Shown here in pieces: positions 62,511 to 64,000 of a DNA stretch of 64,000 nucleotides; the stretch's first letter is position 1; every line of letters begins with the position of its first letter. A program made the translations under genes and the position numbers. The stretch spans positions 2,108,001-2,172,000 of the forward strand of contig NZ_JAABLQ010000001.1 of the NCBI RefSeq assembly GCF_009915765.1, written 5' to 3'. A model generated the notes under the pieces. It saw nothing but the letters and a program-made list of their open reading frames with translations, was not told the DNA's origin and searched no databases. Source of the stretch: Pannonibacter sp. XCT-53 (GTDB lineage Bacteria; Pseudomonadota; Alphaproteobacteria; Rhizobiales; Stappiaceae).

Positions 62511-64000
62511 TCACGCCGCCGCGCTGCCCTCATAGCCGAGCTTGGCGTTGAGCTTGGCGATCAGGTCGATGGCGGCTTCGGCGATGACCGTGCCGGGGGG
62601 GAAGATGGCGGTGGCGCCGGAGGCGTAAAGCGCGTCATAGTCCTGCGGCGGGACGACGCCGCCGACGACGATCATGATGTCCTCGCGCCCTTCCGCGGCG
62701 AGCGCCGCCTTCAGCGCCGGCACCAGGGTCAGGTGACCGGCGGCGAGCGAGGAGACGCCGACCACGTGGACGTCGTTTTCCACCGCCTGGCGGGCGGCCT
62801 CTTCCGGGGTTGCGAACAGCGGGCCGATGTCGACGTCGAAGCCGAGGTCGGCGAAGGCGGAGGCGATCACCTTCTGGCCGCGGTCATGGCCGTCCTGGCC
62901 CATCTTGGCGACCAGGATGCGCGGCCGGCGGCCGTCGTTTTCCTCAAAGCGTTCAACAAGATGCTGCACGCGCGCGACCTTGTCCGACATGGCGCCGGCC
63001 TCCCGCTTGTAGACGCCCGAGATCGAGCGGATCTCGGCCTTGTGGCGGCCGAAGACCTGTTCCATGGCGAGGCTGATCTCGCCCACCGTCGCCTTGGCCC
63101 GCGCCGCCTTGACCGAGAGGTCGAGCAGGTTGCCGGCGCCCTCGCGGGCGGCCTCGGTGAGGGCGGCAAGGGCCGCCTCGGTCACGGCCGGGTCCCGCTC
63201 GGCCCTGAGGCGCTGCAGTTTCTCGATCTGGCGGGCGCGCACTTCGGCGTTGTCGACCTTGAGGACCTCGATCGGCTCCTCGCTGACCGGCTTGAACCTG
63301 TTGACGCCGACCACGGTCTGCGCGCCGCTGTCGATCCGCGCCTGGGTCTTGGCGGCGGCCTCCTCGATGCGCAGCTTCGGGATGCCCTTCTCGATGGCCT
63401 TGGCCATGCCGCCGAGGCTTTCCACCTCGGCAATATGGGCCAGCGCCTTTTCCGCCAGATCCTGGGTCAGCTTCTCGACATAGAAGGAGCCGCCCCAGGG
63501 GTCGATCACGGCGCAGGTGCCGCTTTCCTGCTGCAGGAACAGCTGGGTGTTGCGGGCGATGCGGGCGGAGAAGTCGGTCGGCAGGGCGAGTGCCTCGTCG
63601 AGCGCGTTGGTGTGCAGCGACTGGGTGTGGCCCTGCGTGGCTGCCATGGCCTCGATGCAGGTGCGGATGACGTTGTTGTAGACGTCCTGGGCGGTCAGCG
63701 ACCAGCCGGAGGTCTGCGAATGCGTGCGCAGCGACAGGGACTTGTCGCTCTTCGGTGCGAAGTTCTCCGCCATCAGCTTCGACCAGATCAGCCGCGCCGC
63801 GCGCAGCTTGGCGACCTCCATGAAGAAGTTCATGCCGATGGCCCAGAAGAAGGACAGGCGCGGCGCAAACTGGTCGATGTCCATGCCGGCGGCCACACCG
63901 GCGCGGGCATATTCGATGCCGTCGGCGATGGTGTAGGCCAGCTCCAGGTCCGCCGTCGCCCCGGCTTCCTGCATGTGATAGCCGGAGATCGAGATCGAAT
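62511..64000 (-). CDS. scpA: methylmalonyl-CoA mutase, large subunit (5' end outside window)
   Basis: The visible 496 C-terminal residues end at 62511; the N-terminal part lies beyond the window. It isomerises (R)-methylmalonyl-CoA to succinyl-CoA in propionate and branched-chain amino acid breakdown. Seen: the substrate-domain end ([54 protein letters not shown]) and the B12-binding domain with [15 protein letters not shown] (the D-x-H-x-x-G motif with the Co-ligand His), [13 protein letters not shown] and [14 protein letters not shown]. The presence of the cobalamin domain shows that it is the catalytic large subunit. No mutB/meaB gene is visible on this side. Confidence 0.97.
   Translation of the reverse strand, partial: SISISGYHMQEAGATADLELAYTIADGIEYARAGVAAGMDIDQFAPRLSFFWAIGMNFFMEVAKLRAARLIWSKLMAENFAPKSDKSLSLRTHSQTSGWSLTAQDVYNNVIRTCIEAMAATQGHTQSLHTNALDEALALPTDFSARIARNTQLFLQQESGTCAVIDPWGGSFYVEKLTQDLAEKALAHIAEVESLGGMAKAIEKGIPKLRIEEAAAKTQARIDSGAQTVVGVNRFKPVSEEPIEVLKVDNAEVRARQIEKLQRLRAERDPAVTEAALAALTEAAREGAGNLLDLSVKAARAKATVGEISLAMEQVFGRHKAEIRSISGVYKREAGAMSDKVARVQHLVERFEENDGRRPRILVAKMGQDGHDRGQKVIASAFADLGFDVDIGPLFATPEEAARQAVENDVHVVGVSSLAAGHLTLVPALKAALAAEGREDIMIVVGGVVPPQDYDALYASGATAIFPPGTVIAEAAIDLIAKLNAKLGYEGSAAA

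Overview
The window is a high-GC alphaproteobacterial chromosome segment, most likely from a Hyphomicrobiales (Rhizobiales) member close to the Stappiaceae. Evidence for this is a gene-transfer-agent (GTA) type head/packaging cluster, a MucR regulator, several families typical of the order (DUF1491, DUF2336, DUF5330, DUF6456, DUF1214/DUF1254, DUF1284) and a separate seven-gene Mrp antiporter operon. The genus is an inference. No rRNA, tRNA, CRISPR array, insertion sequence or integrase was recognised.

Layout. 1-4147 (minus): the start of a GTA-like cluster, in order putative small terminase, large terminase, portal, a gp3.5-like membrane peptide, a small unknown ORF, and a prohead protease cut by the window edge; a good sigma-70-like promoter sits at 4394-4422. 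4533-11079: a soluble PAS-PAS chemoreceptor, a DUF3833 protein, a ring-cleaving dioxygenase/hydrolase pair, and a membrane chemoreceptor. 11308-18653: YcgN-like protein, class A penicillin-binding protein coupled to DUF1214 and DUF1254 genes, a lipoprotein, DUF2336 and DUF1491. 18783-25402: an operon of a DivJ-like kinase, a peptidoglycan-binding protein and DUF1491, then DUF5330, SufE, a DnaA-C-type HTH/DUF6456 pair, and MucR. 26023-31990 (minus): mrpABCDEFG. 32270-36328: QorR-like/QorB divergon, DMT and MFS transporters. 36383-39963: a cytochrome b561/PepSY and PepSY/response regulator/kinase divergon. 40017-45049: oligopeptidase B-like protease, two c-type cytochromes, a phytase-like secreted protein. 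45101-47398: an array of palindromic repeats enclosing a GIY-YIG gene and a DUF1284 gene. 47451-57213: Fe superoxide dismutase, thermonuclease, MFS, class IV aminotransferase, VOC protein, haloacid dehalogenase, outer-membrane barrel, DUF2975/HTH pair, PilZ-like protein, diguanylate cyclase. 57279-64000: KatG, EamA transporter divergent from a MocR regulator, and the C-terminal part of methylmalonyl-CoA mutase.

How the genes work together. Oxidative and electrophile stress recurs: MhqO/MhqD-like pair, QorB, SodB and KatG. Envelope work is represented by the PBP operon, the DivJ-like/peptidoglycan-binding operon and the outer-membrane barrel. Ion and pH homeostasis is carried by Mrp. Signalling is represented by two chemoreceptors, a diguanylate cyclase, two histidine kinases and one response regulator.

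The most unusual structures are non-coding. They are a higher-order tandem repeat (unit about 281-288 bp, each a roughly 189-bp imperfect palindrome plus a conserved spacer) surrounding the GIY-YIG gene; a perfect 12-bp inverted repeat spanning the start of the DnaA-C-type HTH gene; the GTA leader with three 11-bp direct repeats; and a set of operator-like palindromes in divergent promoters. I did not find a gene set that I can defend as a wholly new system.
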